Shown piece by piece: positions 13,761 to 25,848 of a stretch of DNA of 64,000 nucleotides. Every line of letters starts with the position of its first letter. The first letter of the stretch is position 1. Under the pieces are notes generated by a model. The model saw only the letters and a list, made by a program, of their open reading frames with translations, did not search any database and was not told where the DNA came from. Both the position numbers and the translations under genes were made by a program. The stretch is from Lepas anatifera (taxonomy: Eukaryota; Arthropoda; Thecostraca; Lepadidae): the NCBI GenBank assembly GCA_034440635.1, contig JAOTON010000773.1:927501-991500 (forward strand). Direction: 5' to 3'.

Positions 13761-13919
13761 CAGTGGCGGATCCAGGACTTCATTTGAGGTGGGGGTAGGT
13801 AGGCTGAACCTCCCCACCATTGCCTCTCAACAACCTCCAGCTATGCATGGGATGCAAACACTGGCATTTCGGGGCCAGCCCCCCGCTTTCGTCACTGTGT
13901 CCGCCACTGCGGCAGAGCG
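13761..13919. mobile_element. Short hAT-like MITE
   Basis: TIR CAGTGGCGGATCCAGG and GTGTCCGCCACTG. The flanking 8-mers TGGCAAGG / CGGCAGAG are only 5 of 8 identical. Confidence 0.6.
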
Positions 13920-15124
13920 TGCCGTGGGGTCGCGTACCCAACGACTCGCCGCCGCCGGCCGCCAGCCGGGGTGCGGCCGCCTCGGTTGCGCAAGCACGGA
14001 CGCAGCCGGAGGTGGCGCCGCGCCGGCCGGCCGCGCGCTGAGCCGGCCGGCGCTGCCCGGCCGAGGGCCTGAGACAGGAAGGGCAGCCGCAACGGCGCGT
14101 CCCAACACAGGCATTCTCTGAAATGGCGCTGACGGATCTCGGGAGCTGGAGAGGCGCGGGGTTGAGGAGAATGCAGGCGGACTTCTGGTCTTCAGCAAGA
14201 AAATTGGGTATACATAGAAAACCGAGATAAGGCCTCGAATACCGAAAGCGTGTCTTGGAATCAATCTGAACCGCAGTTACACATACGCATGTGCCGTGAA
14301 TTAAACCAATAATACTGAAACATTTCAAACCCTATGAACATTCATAAGAAGCCGGGGCCGGGCCCTGGTGTCATTATTTGCGATGCCAGCAAAGCCAACG
14401 TGGGTAGGACCAGCAAAGCACTGTTCAGGCGACTTCTATTGTTTTTCCTGGAACTCATGAGACATATTCCATTTGTTCGGGCGCAAAAGTAAGTGTTGCT
14501 CCATGACCGAGTGTTCATTCCTGCTTGATTTGTTTTCTCCTTCAGTCCTGTTAAATTAATTATCCCGGATACATGAGCAGCCCCAGGACGGTACCGACCG
14601 TGGGAACGGCCCAATCGACTCATGTATGCGAGTTTCTGGTACGTTTACACTGCCTTTTCCCGCTTCTCTCCGGGAAGAGGGACCATGGGGCAACTCCGTG
14701 CCGCGTAGCATAGAAACCAATGGGCGCTCGATCAAAACAAGGGGAGACTACCTTAACTCGCCCGAACGTAGTAAACAAGGGGAGTGAGGTCGCGACGGAC
14801 CAGCGATGGACCAGCCGATCATAAACAACGAAAGGGAGGGTGAGTTTGACGTCATTTGTACCGTTTGAGCTCACGTAGCCGGCTTTTGATGGTACGGCCT
14901 TGCTGGATAGTACGGTTCGTTCCTTGAACTGCCCACTCATGCGGTATCCGCGGTATCACCGAGGGTTCATTCTTGTTAGATATGTTTTCCTTCGGTCCTG
15001 TTAAATTTACCAATGAAAACATCCAGGCGAGTAGTCCACGTTAAAGCGGACAATGCGCTCTCCAGAATCATGTCTGTATATGGTTCGCCGCCTCTAATCT
15101 AAATTTCTGCTGCTCGAACCGTAA
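13920..15124. other. Unassigned DNA with CpG-dense start
   Basis: 13900-14110 is strongly GC-rich and could be a promoter-type island. No first exon was identified on either strand. Confidence 0.4.
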
Positions 15125-15335
15125 CCGGATCCAGGATTTCCTACGGGGGGCACAGGGTCGGAGAGCCCCATCCGGATCAGGTGTCACTTTTGGTCGGCAA
15201 AGCCTATCAGATGAACGCCAAATCTTATCACAGAAGCGCCGATACTCGTGTCACGAGGGGAAGAGTGTGAGACGAAGTTTCTGGGGGCGCCGGGTGTCGA
15301 TCGAGGGGGTCAAGTGCCCCCTGGATCCGCCTATG
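15125..15335 (-). mobile_element. hAT-type MITE, family D (inverted)
   Basis: Ends CGGATCCAGGATT and CCTGGATCCGCCTATG. The interior runs in the opposite orientation to the 548 copy. Confidence 0.8.
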
Positions 15336-15773
15336 GTTGGGACAGCCCGAGGGCTCAGTCGAGCCCTCCCCTCGGCACAGCGCACGCCGCGGTCCAGAGA
15401 CGCCCTCCCCCTCCTCCCCACTTCCGCCTGTCTTGTGGCGCACGCTCACGCCGCGCCGCCGCGGTTTTGGTACCATCCCTCCCCGGACTGGTCGCGCCCG
15501 GCTGTTTTGCTATCGAGCGGCCGTGTTGTTTTGAACGGTAGTTTGTGTCGTGACCGCCAGGGGCGCTAGCTGACGGCGCTGTTTGTTCCGGTGCTTCAAC
15601 GTGGAGCATCACGCGCGGATGCTCGCGAGTCGGACGCGTGGTGGACCCAAAAAAAATAATTAAAACGGGTAGAGAAGCTGTCGGGTTGTCTTTTATTCAG
15701 GGTTTTTCCGGCACGGCTGGTACCAGAGTACCAGGACAGTCTGAGGATATGTAGATACACACACATTTACATG

Positions 15774-15998
15774 CATAGGTGGATCCAGGGGCACCCCCGA
15801 TCGACCACCACCTGAATCATGGCGCCCCCCATGAAAGGTCGGTGGCGCCCCCTGAAGGGTTGTTTCCCAGCCCCCCCCAGGATGCAAGTATCGGAGACTC
15901 CACGAGCGCCCACCTGGTGGGTTTGCCGTCCAAAAGTGGTGCTCCTCGGTCCGGATGGCGCTCCCTCCCCCTGAACAGCAATCCCGGATCCGCCTATG
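15774..15998 (+). mobile_element. hAT-type MITE, family D
   Basis: Ends CATAGGTGGATCCAGG and CCCGGATCCGCCTATG. The 8 bp flanks match poorly (5 of 8), so the duplication is not convincing here. Confidence 0.83.
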
Positions 15999-18900
15999 GA
16001 TATATGAGCACGAGAGAAGTGATGTTTTAATACTGATCGGCGAAAACTGCAGCAGTGTCTAAGCTCAAGTCCAAATACATTTATTGCCGAGACACTCCCA
16101 ACCAGATATCGTCCGAGACAAGCACAAAAGCCGTAGCCATGCGTCGCCGAAGTGTCCTTGATCTGGGAGTTTAATTATACTCGTCTTCCTTGAGAATTCG
16201 CTTGGAGCTCGTACCTTACGCTTTTGGTTCTCTTCACGCTCTTGATAAAGCCTTCCGGAAATTATCAATGGCTTAATCAATGATACTGTAGGTAGTTTTT
16301 GTAGCACGCACCGTTCATGGAGTAATACCCGCGGCGGCGGCTCGTGGCGGCGGGAGGCCGGAGAGCGTGCTGTGCAGAGTTCAGACTGGTTCTGGGATTG
16401 TGCAGTGTGCTAGACCGGTCCGGCTCGTCACCACACGCATACCGGCGCCGCGTCTGAGACTGTAATTATCTGCTGTAAATCCAGCCAAAGCCATGTCCCC
16501 GCCGGGCTCTAGCGGTCAACAGTGTCGTTAGTGTCTGCTGGGGCATTGTCACCGGGGATCTGGGGGTGCCCCTCCCCTCCCCCAGTGTTGGAAGGTGGGG
16601 ATTCATGCGCAGGGCTTCGAATTTAAGAAAATGACTTGGGGTGCCCAAAATTGGAAAGAATGTCAATGAACACCGTATCAAAAGGTGATATTAGGATACA
16701 AAGCGCGTTTGAACCCTACCATGCTGGGCTGCACAAAAGGCCTTAAAATAAACAGCACGAACATTTAAAGGAGATTCCAACACTATTGGGGTGCCCCGGT
16801 CACCCAAAGGACAAATAGATCCACGCCGCGCGCGGTCTTCCGCCGTGGGGAGCGACGGGCCTCATGACCGTACTTCTTTTTTAACGCACTGATCTCATGC
16901 CTTCTCTCGCCAACGCCTTCGGTTGGCGCTGGCCCTATGGGGACGGAGTTCGCTAGTAACGCATGCGATTTCTGTGCAGTGGGGAGCTCTATGGCAAATG
17001 CATTGGTAAACCGGCAGTCTTCTACATGTTTTTTCGCCCAGTTGTCTGTTCAAATCCCATTTCAAAGGTGCTGTGGTATGATCCAGTCTTTATGCGAGAA
17101 CTTATATTCTACGTAACCGTTTCAGATACGTTTTCAACAAATTGCACAGGATCTACCTGGTGCGGTAGAATCAAAGGTGAACCGGATTGTGCTGGGTCGG
17201 ATGAGGGCGACGGAACCCGAGCGCTGGGTTTCGCCGGCGGCGCATTGACCTCTGACCCCGGAGCGCCGCGCCGCCCTCCCCTCCCCACCACCGGGGGATC
17301 GGACGACGTCGGTAACTTGACCCCGGGTGGCACGACGCTGGCCCCTGCGACCCGGGGGCCTTGTGGGTCTGTGGCCGAGGGAAAAACACTGTCTCTTGTA
17401 CTGTTCAATATCCATGTTTTTTGCGTTTGCAGTTGTATCATTTTCACATTTCGGTGGTTAATGGTGGATTTAAATTAAGGCGGAGGGACTAATTCGCTTG
17501 GTGGTGTGTCCGATGCATACATATGTGTGGGGAATTCCGGAATTCAGTTCTTTCAGCGACAACAACGTTCAGTTCTTTCAGCGACAGGGAGTGGACGTGT
17601 TTTCAGTGCTCTTTGAAAATATACAAATACTCCTGTTCTAATTCAAAATTAGCAATGATACCATACAGGTGAAGGATACATTCTTTTGGCTACATTATGT
17701 ACTAATTTTCATTCGCCTCGACCGTCTCTGGTGTAAGCTAGAAGAAGATAAAAATAAGAAGTAAGTCATCATTTTTGGCCTACAATCCTCATTTCGTCGT
17801 TAATCTTTCTCCTTGATTTTTTGTTGCGTTTCACGTGTTTTTAAGAGCTCCTTCAAGAAAAAAACTTATGAGGCGGGAATATTGAAATACTTCAGGATGG
17901 CTAATTTTAGAGAACAATAAAAAAGAACAATAAAAAACAAGTTTTGTGAAAGAGAACATCAGCACCGGAGATTAAAGAAAAGAAAATATGCAACAATTGA
18001 ACAACAGTGAAGCAAGGCAACGATGTCACTGACATGATGGAGCACAAACAACGAAATTTACCAGATCGAAGACGGAATGAAAACGAAACCGAAGAACCGA
18101 ACATTTTCATCCTCATATTATTTTAGTTTAAGTGTTCGAAGTGAGTGTGCGATTTGTGTGTGTGTGTGTTTGTTTTGTTTTACCGGAACCTAATCCTTAT
18201 CCTTATCCTTACTCTACCTTGAGGCTGTGAGCGCATGCGCCTGTGGCTGCAGCGACCCCTCCAGGTAGAATCCCATCCTCTTGATCCTCACCTTTCCTCA
18301 TCCTTACCATCTCCTTCCATAGTTTATAATCACTTCATACTCATTGCAACAACACTTTAAAAGCCACCTCATTTGTGTGGAAGTGTGAGAAATACATGAT
18401 GTTAAGGGAACCACTTGTTTTCGAAGCATAAAAGCTTATTAAAATTAAGAAAAAGTGAACAGATTAGATTCATTAGAATAGTTCATTTGAACTATTCGGT
18501 TACTTGTTTGTTTTATCGGCTTCTAAATCGAGGCGTAAAGAAGTCTAGCAATTCAAATTGATACCCGCTTGTTACTTAACGTCTTTTGTTTACACTAACC
18601 AATTATCATTCGTGCTGAACGCGGATTGTGTTAAATTAAAGATGCATTGAAATTATATCAGACCATCTACCGTACTTTCTGCACTCGTGGCAACAGCTTA
18701 TGGCCACGAACCCAACGTGGAGTGTATCACGGTAGTGGGTGTACGTCTGATAGAAAGTATGACTACACACTAGCGAGAAGCACCAGCTGTCCTGTTTTGC
18801 CAACACCGGATGAGTATTGATAAGCCGAAACCACGAGCGGAGCTCTTAAGATTTAGAGATGCTGTTCTGTGACGTGAATTCGCCCAGTTTGAAGTTTTCT

Positions 18901-19716
18901 TCTTAGCGTTTGTCACGTTGATGACTCGCCAGCCCTTCTCTCCCACCCTCTCCCTCACCCGGAATACTCATGTCTTGCCTACTCATCATTAGCTGACATG
19001 CGATAAGCGTGTGTAGCCGCGGGGAGGGCTGGGGCTGCCACTGGCAGAGGTGAAACTAGCGCGGTGGTTAAAAGCTACCGTCACACGCTGGTTCCTCCCG
19101 GAAAAGACGTGCGTGCGAGCGGGTTTTGACACGCTTCCTGCTATATTTGGCCCAGAAAAGGCACGGCCGGGAAAAATGGCCGTCACGCGTGTAACTGGAC
19201 GGTCTGTCCGGCCTGTTCAAGGTGGGTTTCCCGCGTAACGGCGGGGTCCCGCGTGCAGACGGGCAGGAAACTGCACGAACTTAATTACCACAGTGCACGT
19301 CTCAGGAGATAGCCTGCTTTCCTAAGTTGTGAGCAGCGAAGGCTTGGTGCATTTTGTCGTCAGCTAATCACGCTTATAGCAACACTTGCAGTGTTTTCAA
19401 TAATGAAGGTGAATAATGATGCTTGGATAACGGGGTAATATTTGGCTTTGGACCTTGGAACAATGCTTCAGAGTTTTCATCGTAATCCGGCTCGCTCTCT
19501 CCGGTCCAGGAATAATGCGGATCCACTGGTCCAGTGTTTCTCGAGACAGTTTCTTCAGGGGGCAAAGAGGGCTGTACGCACCCCCACCCCTTTCAACCGA
19601 GCTTCGGCACGCACTCTTATAGTAGCTCTCCCAACCCCTCAGGATGCAATGAGAAACCTTTCGGCGAATCCACGATCGGATTTGGGGCGTACCGTACCGT
19701 TTAAACGTGGCGCCCC
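15999..19716. other. Unassigned DNA
   Basis: Contains a 25 bp period duplication of TTCAGTTCTTTCAGCGAC at 17543-17585 and a short GT run at 18160. No gene supported. Confidence 0.5.
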
Positions 19717-19957
19717 CATAGGCGGATCCAGGGGGCAGGGGGCACGTGCCCCCATCGACCCTCGGCGCCCCCTGAAAGGTCGATGGCGCCCCCTGAAATT
19801 TCGCTTCCCACCCCCCCAGGATGCGAAAGTCGGCGCCCACCGATAGGATTTGGCGCCCACCTGATAGCTTTTGCCGGTCATAAGTGGCGCCCCCCCGGTC
19901 CGGATGGCGTCCCCCGGGAAGGTGCCCCCCCGATCGGCAATCCTGGATCCGCCTATG
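19717..19957 (+). mobile_element. hAT-type MITE, family D
   Basis: Ends CATAGGCGGATCCAGG and CCTGGATCCGCCTATG, the cleanest TIR pair of the family. Both flanks carry TGGCGCCCCCA, consistent with a target duplication but low in complexity. A more diverged partial copy lies just upstream (about 19550-19710). Confidence 0.88.
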
Positions 19958-20224
19958 GCGCCCCCACCTCCCCTCCGCCTTCCACTGTTCAGGCGCGATA
20001 AAAAAATCCAGAATCCACCGTTGTGTTCCGCACCCCTCCACCGCTGAAGCCAGACTTGTTTACTAGAGTGAAAGCAAGTTAGCGTTTCACAAGACACATG
20101 CACTCAATATATCTTACATGCTCTCGCCTCTGGTTATGCACAAGAGATGCGAGACAAAACACATTATGTAATCCCAACCCCGACGGGTTTGTGGGCATCA
20201 CCACGCATCTGATTTGCACTACTA

Positions 20225-20497
20225 GTGACAGAGCATTTGTGCCGCGGCCATTGCCTGGCGCAAGGCATTCATTGTGGGGGGTTAACAGAGTGGAAGACCG
20301 ACACCTGTCGGCGAAAATGGAAAGCTCTTGTTCAAAGTTACGCCACCTGTCAGACGTGTGGTGTGGGTTTTCACATGGATTCGGATGTAGAGATTCGCTG
20401 GCGTTCAGTTGAGAGGGAGAGGAGAGATCGGCTGGGTCCTTTTCAGAAACCCGTCAAGGGTCATTCCAGGGGAGAAACCCGGCGCCGTGCCCCATAA
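20225..20497 (+). pseudogene. Possible Myb/SANT-like (trihelix) domain relic
   Basis: The frame contains TDTCRRKWKALVQSYATCQ, resembling the C..KW..L...Y core of trihelix/MADF-type DNA-binding domains often carried by Harbinger-type transposons. The rest of the domain is unrecognisable and the frame ends without a matching exon. Short and weak. Confidence 0.25.
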
Positions 20498-20499
20498 GG

Positions 20500-21315
20500 T
20501 GAAATAGAGGGACCAGACCCTTTGCCCCCCTCCCAAGCAACTAAGTGTTTCATAATTGATCAATTTTGGAGAACGCATCGGTGAGAAAATAGTTTGAAGT
20601 GTTTTGTCTGTTCGGACGGTGCTTCTTGTTTCGGAAGGTGGAAGAACCTTCCTCAATAGATAAAAACTGAAGGTTGCTGCGTTCGCCACATGAGTCAATT
20701 ATTTACTTTTGCTCGCCGAAATGGATTTCCTCCCCCACAAAATCGGCTGGATCCATCCCTTGGTTATAGCTTCTTCAAAAACAATATTGTTCACAATTCG
20801 GAACCCCGTTGCCCTCCCCCGAGAACTATAGGCTCAGACCCGGCACTGCAAATGTCCGTGGCATAAACGTCGCTAGTAGCAAATACATGGGAAGAGCAGT
20901 GAATCCTGAACTTGTCGCTGTCGAGTCTGAAACCAGACTCTGGGGTCGTTGTTACCCGCCGCTCTTCTCTTTCACTGATATAACTTTTAAAAAAAAGTAT
21001 TCCGTCTAGGGTACAGCGGGTGCGCCGCCGGACGCGGCGCAGCATCCATTGATGAGATGACCATTTGTGTTCCCTTCTGGGTTATTTAACCGTTGTGATG
21101 GAAATATCACTCGCCTCCCGTTAGCATCTTTCGTGAGGGCCTGTTATCTTCACGGCGTACCCCACTGCATCGTATTTGTTCTGGGTCATCTTATGAGTAA
21201 TTATTGCGGGGCTTCTGTCAACAGTCCTTATTTTATTGTGGGATCGGTCGTTCCGGAACGATTTTCCAGCCAGCGTGAGGTCATTCCAGCTTTCGACGCG
21301 CCGCGAAAAAACGAG
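20500..21315. other. Unassigned DNA
   Basis: Nothing recognised before the 45 bp array. Confidence 0.5.
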
Positions 21316-21319
21316 CGAA

Positions 21320-21690
21320 CCGTGTGGATTCTGAAGCGCTGATATGTGGTCGAATCTGGGGGCGCTGCAGTGTGGATTCTGAAGCGCTGTGTGTGATTCA
21401 GTCCGGGCGCTGCAGTGTGGATTCTGAAGCGCTGTGTGTGGTTCGGTCCGGGCGCTGCAGTGTGGATTCTGAAGCGCTGTGTGTGGTTCAGTCGGGGCGT
21501 CGCGGTGTGGATTCTGAGCGCTGTGTGTGGTTGAATCTGAGCGCTGATGTGTGGATTCTGAGGCGTTGATCTGTGGTTAAATCTGAGCGCTGATTGTGGA
21601 TTCTTAGGCGTTGATGTGTGGTTAAATCTGGGGCGCTGATGTGTGGATTCTGAGGTGCTGATGTGTGGTTGAATCTGGGGCACTGCTGCG
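21320..21690 (+). repeat. 45 bp minisatellite
   Basis: About eight units with core TGTGGATTCTGAAGCGCTGT, period 45 bp in the first half and diverging in length afterwards. Because 45 is divisible by three a frame stays open with a 15-residue period (core VDSEALCV), but there is no start context, splice site or conservation that would support a protein. Confidence 0.9.
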
Positions 21691-21854
21691 CGCCGCCTTG
21701 CTGAGCGCGCGGGTGGGCTGCTCAGACATGGGGGGTTGTCGGGTGGCCAGCAGGCCCCGGCTGGCTTCGTCTTCAAGGTCGCTACGTGTCTCAGACTTCC
21801 TGTTTGGCGTTCGAGAGGTGTGTCGCCCGGGCGTCAGAGACGAGTCATCGGGAC

Positions 21855-23670
21855 ATTATAGTCGCACCGGTTGGACATTAGAGTCACACCGGTTGAACAT
21901 TAGAGTCGCACCGGTTGGACATTAGAGTCGCACCGGTTGGACATTAGAGTCGCACCGGTTGGACATCAGAGTCGCACCGGTTGGACATTAGAGTCGCACC
22001 GGTCGGACAGCAGAGTCGCACCTGTCAGACATCGAGTCGCACCGGTCGGACATCAGAGTCGCACCGATCATACATCAGAGTCGCACCTGTCGGACATCAG
22101 AGTCGCACCGGTCGGACAGCAGAGTCGCACCTGTCGACATCAGAGTCGCACCGATCATACATCAGAGTCGCACCTGTCAGACATCAGAGTCGCACCTGTC
22201 AGACATCGAGTCGCACCGATCATACATCAGAGTCGCACCGGTCGGACATCAGAGTCGCACCGGTCGGACATCAGAGTCGCACCGGTCGGACAGCAGAGTC
22301 GCACCGGTTGGACATTAGAGTCGCACCGGTTGGACATTAGAGTAGCACCGGTCGGACATCAGAGTCGCACCGGTTGGACATTAGAGTCGCACCGGTTGGA
22401 CATTAGAGTCGCACCGGTTGGACAGCAGAGTCGCACCGGTCGGACATCAGAGTCGCACCGGTTGGACATTAGAGTCGCACCGGTTGGACATTAGAGTCGC
22501 ACCGGTCGGACAGCAGAGTCGCACCGGTTGGACATTAGAGTCGCACCGGTTGGACATTAGAGTCACACCGGTTGGACATTAGAGTCGCACCGGTCGGACA
22601 TTAGAGTCGCACCGGTCGGACAGCACAGTCTCAACGGTCGGACTTCAGAGTCTCAACGGTCGGATATCAGAGTCTCAACGGTCGGACATCAGAGTCGCAC
22701 CGGTCGGACATCAGAGTCGCACCGGTTGGACATTAGAGTCGCACCGGTTGGACATTAGAGTCGCACCGGTCGGACATCAGAGTCGCACCGGTCGGACATC
22801 AGAGTCGCACCGGTCGGACAGCAGAGTCGCACCGGTTGGACATTAGAGTCGCACCGGTTGGACATTAGAGTAGCACCGGTCGGACATCAGAGTCGCACCG
22901 GTTGGACATTAGAGTCGCACCGGTTGGACATTAGAGTCGCACCGGTTGGACATCAGAGTCGCACCGGTCGGACATCAGAGTCGCACCGGTTGGACATTAG
23001 AGTCGCACCGGTTGGACATTAGAGTCGCACCGGTTGGACATTAGAGTCGCACCGGTCGGACAGCAGAGTCGCACCGGTTGGACATTAGAGTCGCACCGGT
23101 CGGACATCAGAGTCGCACCGGTTGGACAGCAAGTCTCAACGGTCGGACTTCAGAGTCTCAACGGTCGGATATCAGAGTCTCAACGGTCGGACATCAGAGT
23201 CTCAACGGTCGGACTTCAGAGTCTCAACGGTCGGATATCAGAGTCTCAACGGTCGGACATCAGAGTCTCAACGGTCGGATATCAGAGTCTCAACGGTCGG
23301 ACAGCACAGTCTCAACGGTCGGACTTCAGAGTCGCACCGGTCGACAGCAAGTCTCACGGTCGGACTTCAGAGTCTCAACGGTCGGATATCAGAGTCTCAA
23401 CGGTCGGACATCAGAGTCTCAACGGTCGGATACATCAGAGTCTCAACGGTCGGACATCAGAGTCTCAAGGGTCGGATATCAGAGTCGCACCGATCATACA
23501 TCAAAGTCGCACCGATCATACATCAGAGTCGCGCCGGTCAGAAATCAGCATTGCACCGTTCGCACATACGGCTGCACCGGTCGGACACTAGAGTGGCACC
23601 GATCAGAAATCAGAATGGCACCGTTCGCACATAAGGCTGCAGCGGTCGGACAGCGGACCGGCGCCACTGG
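21855..23670 (+). repeat. 22 bp minisatellite, about 82 units, with higher-order structure
   Basis: Unit GAGTCGCACCGGTYGGACAT plus two bases. Two main subtypes occur, TCGCACCGG and TCTCAACGG, plus a CGATCATAC variant. The TCTCAACGG type is grouped at 22620-22690 and 23110-23470. A rare AGTAGCACC variant at 22341 and 22869 shows a 528 bp (24-unit) duplication. Units after 23530 decay into 66 bp imperfect dimers. Each unit contains the palindrome ACCGGT or a one-base variant of it. Confidence 0.95.
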
Positions 23671-24054
23671 AGCAGCTTAGCGACGTTACCGTAGCATCAG
23701 AGACACGTCCGGTGCCATTTGGGAGTTTGTTGGGGCAGCCTCCGACCTTCACTAAACGTTCCAATAATGGTTATTTCGCGGGGAAAGAACACATTTTGAT
23801 AGGGAAGATATAGATTTTGAGCTGCAGGAATTTGAAACCAACTACGGAAACATTAAATATTAATTTCCTATTTATTATTTAGTTTTTTTAATTTTAGTGT
23901 TATCTTTTAGTTGCAGTGGTAAACATCTCATTATGGTATATATTTTACGTTCTTAAAATGTATTCGCGAGCTTAGTTATCCCCGAAAAAGTTTTCCCATT
24001 CCCTTGTTGTTATTTGTGATGGAGTTTTAGTGTGAGACTGTTTGATTGATTATG

Positions 24055-24272
24055 GGATGAGTGGCTCAGTCCATAGTATCCATGTCTCCTAAACCGTAGG
24101 CCTGAGGTTCATGTTCTGGCAGAGCCCCTGGTTCAAGTCCTGGCAGAGCCCCTGAATAAGTTGTTTTGATCGCCCAAATCCCGCCCAATGGGGTGGAATT
24201 GGGAACGCTGTATAACCCTGGCAGTTAGTGTGTCGTTACACCCCAACAATTATTATTGTTAGACTAAATAAA
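24055..24272 (+). mobile_element. Second SINE family, longer copy
   Basis: tRNA-like start GGGATGAGTGGCTCAGT with B-box-like GGTTCAAGTCC at about 24130, body GAACGCTGTATAACCCTGG, tail CAATTATTATTGTT. The 3' part is shared with 43820-43877. Confidence 0.6.
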
Positions 24273-24435
24273 TACTGTTCAGTTTACAGTCCCCGAACTT
24301 TCGTCATATGACACATGGTCTGGCTTTGCCCCCATTACCACAAATGTTCACAGCACATGTTCGATAATATACGAGTGTAATGTTTACATGGGTCTGTAGG
24401 CTCCCATGTGCGATCTTCTCTCTCTCAGCCGTGAT

Positions 24436-24697
24436 ACAAAGGCGGATTCTGGGGAGCGGCACTTCTGGAGTGGGCTGCTACCTTTGGGCGTGTCATGGGC
24501 ATTAATCCTGTAGAAGTGGTTGCATCCTGTGGGAGGTGGTGTGTCAGGGAAGCGTCTGGAGCGTTTTAAGAAATTGGATGGGGGGGGTGGACGCCGGGGT
24601 CATTCCAGTAGGGTGTTGGTTAGCCTAATAGAGGTGCTGGTGTTCGCGATGGGGCGGGATGGTCACCTACCATCTTTTCGCCCTGGACCCGCCTATG
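24436..24697 (+). mobile_element. Diverged hAT-type MITE, family D
   Basis: Ends AAAGGCGGATTCTGGGG and CCCTGGACCCGCCTATG. The interior is poorly conserved. Confidence 0.6.
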
Positions 24698-24997
24698 TGG
24701 TGTTATGTAAGCCCGGCCGATCTGCTGAGTACGAGTATGATCGGTAATCTGTGATATCACACATCTGGCGTCTGTGCACGCTGCGCAGTGGTAATTCCAG
24801 GGACTGCAGTCTGACCCTGAGCGTGGTGTGTGGGATCCCGCGCCAAACCGCCACCCTCGTTGTTATGATTGCTCTCTTGGCTTGCGCATACTCAACAGAA
24901 GACGGGCTCTGGAAGGTCTAGTTTACCCAGTGAGGCTCAGGGGTCCACAGGTCTCGCCAGAATTGTTGGACAGGCTGAATTCAAGAGTTTTCCAGCG

Positions 24998-25131
24998 CAT
25001 AGGCGAATCTCGGATTAGCAAAGGGGGGTGCCACTTTTGGCCGGCAAATTGCACCAGGTGGGGTCCAAATTCTATCGGTGGTCGGCAATTCTCGCATCCT
25101 GGGGGCGACATTTCAGGGGCGCCATCGACCG
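24998..25131 (-). mobile_element. Truncated hAT-type MITE, family D
   Basis: Starts CATAGGCGAATCTCGG and follows the family interior in reverse (GCCACTTTTGGCCGGCAAAT, CGCATCCTGGGGGCGACATT). The other end is missing; it stops shortly before the acceptor array of exon A. Confidence 0.75.
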
Positions 25132-25159
25132 TTTCAGTAGTGTGATGTTTATCCGATTT

Positions 25160-25742
25160 GTTTCGACAGTGCGACCTGCTCATAACCTGTTTCACCAGTG
25201 TTACGCTCGTTTTTTCAGCGGTATGATATGGTTCGCTACAACAGTTAGGCGTTTGTTCAACCTTTAGCAGCGGTGAGGCGTTTGTTGGGTTTGTTTCAGC
25301 AGTGTAACGTGCGTTTGTTGGGTTTGTTTCAGCAGTGTGACGTGCGTTTGTTGTGGTTGTTTCAGCAGTGTGACGTGCGTTTATGTTGTTTCAGCAGTGT
25401 GACGTGCGTTTATGTTGTTTCAGCAGTGTGACGTGCGTTTGTGTTGTTTCAGCAGTGTTACGTGCGTTTGTTGTGGTTGTTTCAGCAGTGTGACGTGCGT
25501 TTGTGTTGTTTCAGCAGTGTGACGTGCGTTTGTGTTGTTTCAGCAGTGTAACGTGCGTTTATTGGGGTTGTTTCAGCAGTGTGACGTGCGTTTGTTGGGG
25601 TTGTTTCAGCAGTGTGACGTGCGTTTGTTGGGGTTCTTGCAGCAGTGTGACGTGGCGTTTGTTGAGGTTCTTTCAGCAGTGTGACGTGCGTTTGTTGGGG
25701 TTCTTGCAGCAGTGTGACGTGCGTTTGTTGGGTTTGTTTCAG
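25160..25742 (+). repeat. Minisatellite of splice-acceptor units before exon A
   Basis: About 15 tandem units of 29-33 bp with core TTTCAGCAGTGTGACGTGCG, becoming degenerate towards 25160. Each unit contains a T-rich run ending in TTTCAG or TTGCAG, the same string that forms the acceptor of exon A at 25741-25742. The last unit is the functional acceptor itself. Confidence 0.9.
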
Positions 25743-25848
25743 CTGCAGACTCCAGCCAACACACCGGCCACGCCGCCCAACTTCCCCGACGCGCTGATGG
25801 CCTTTGGAAAGATGTCCACCAGTGACAAACTGGGCACCAGCCCCTCAG
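25743..25848 (+). CDS. Internal exon A of an unidentified Ser/Pro/Thr-rich protein
   Basis: Open frame starting LQTPANTPATPPNFPDALMA and ending TSPSG, with an acceptor TTTGTTTCAG before it and a donor GTGAGA after it. It ends in phase 1, which matches the next exon (26739), whose first two bases complete a Gly codon. GC-rich third positions resemble the MKK exons and differ from the surrounding DNA. Composition suggests a disordered region, as in transcription co-regulators, but I do not recognise the family. The flanks are unusual: the upstream intron end is an array of acceptor-containing units and the downstream intron starts with an array of donor-containing units. Confidence 0.7.

Noticed and set aside
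13780..14328. 182-codon minus-strand frame
   Set aside because: GC-rich composition and overlap with a short MITE; no domain or consistent codon use.
19397..20103. 214- and 154-codon minus-strand frames
   Set aside because: They run through a family D MITE and its diverged neighbour; the same translated pattern recurs in the other MITE copies.
21855..23670. CRISPR-like appearance of the 22 bp array
   Set aside because: Units are contiguous without unique spacers, and the genome is eukaryotic.
21937..23680. Overlapping open frames of up to 200 codons
   Set aside because: They arise from a stop-free 22 bp unit read in all three frames; no exon signals.
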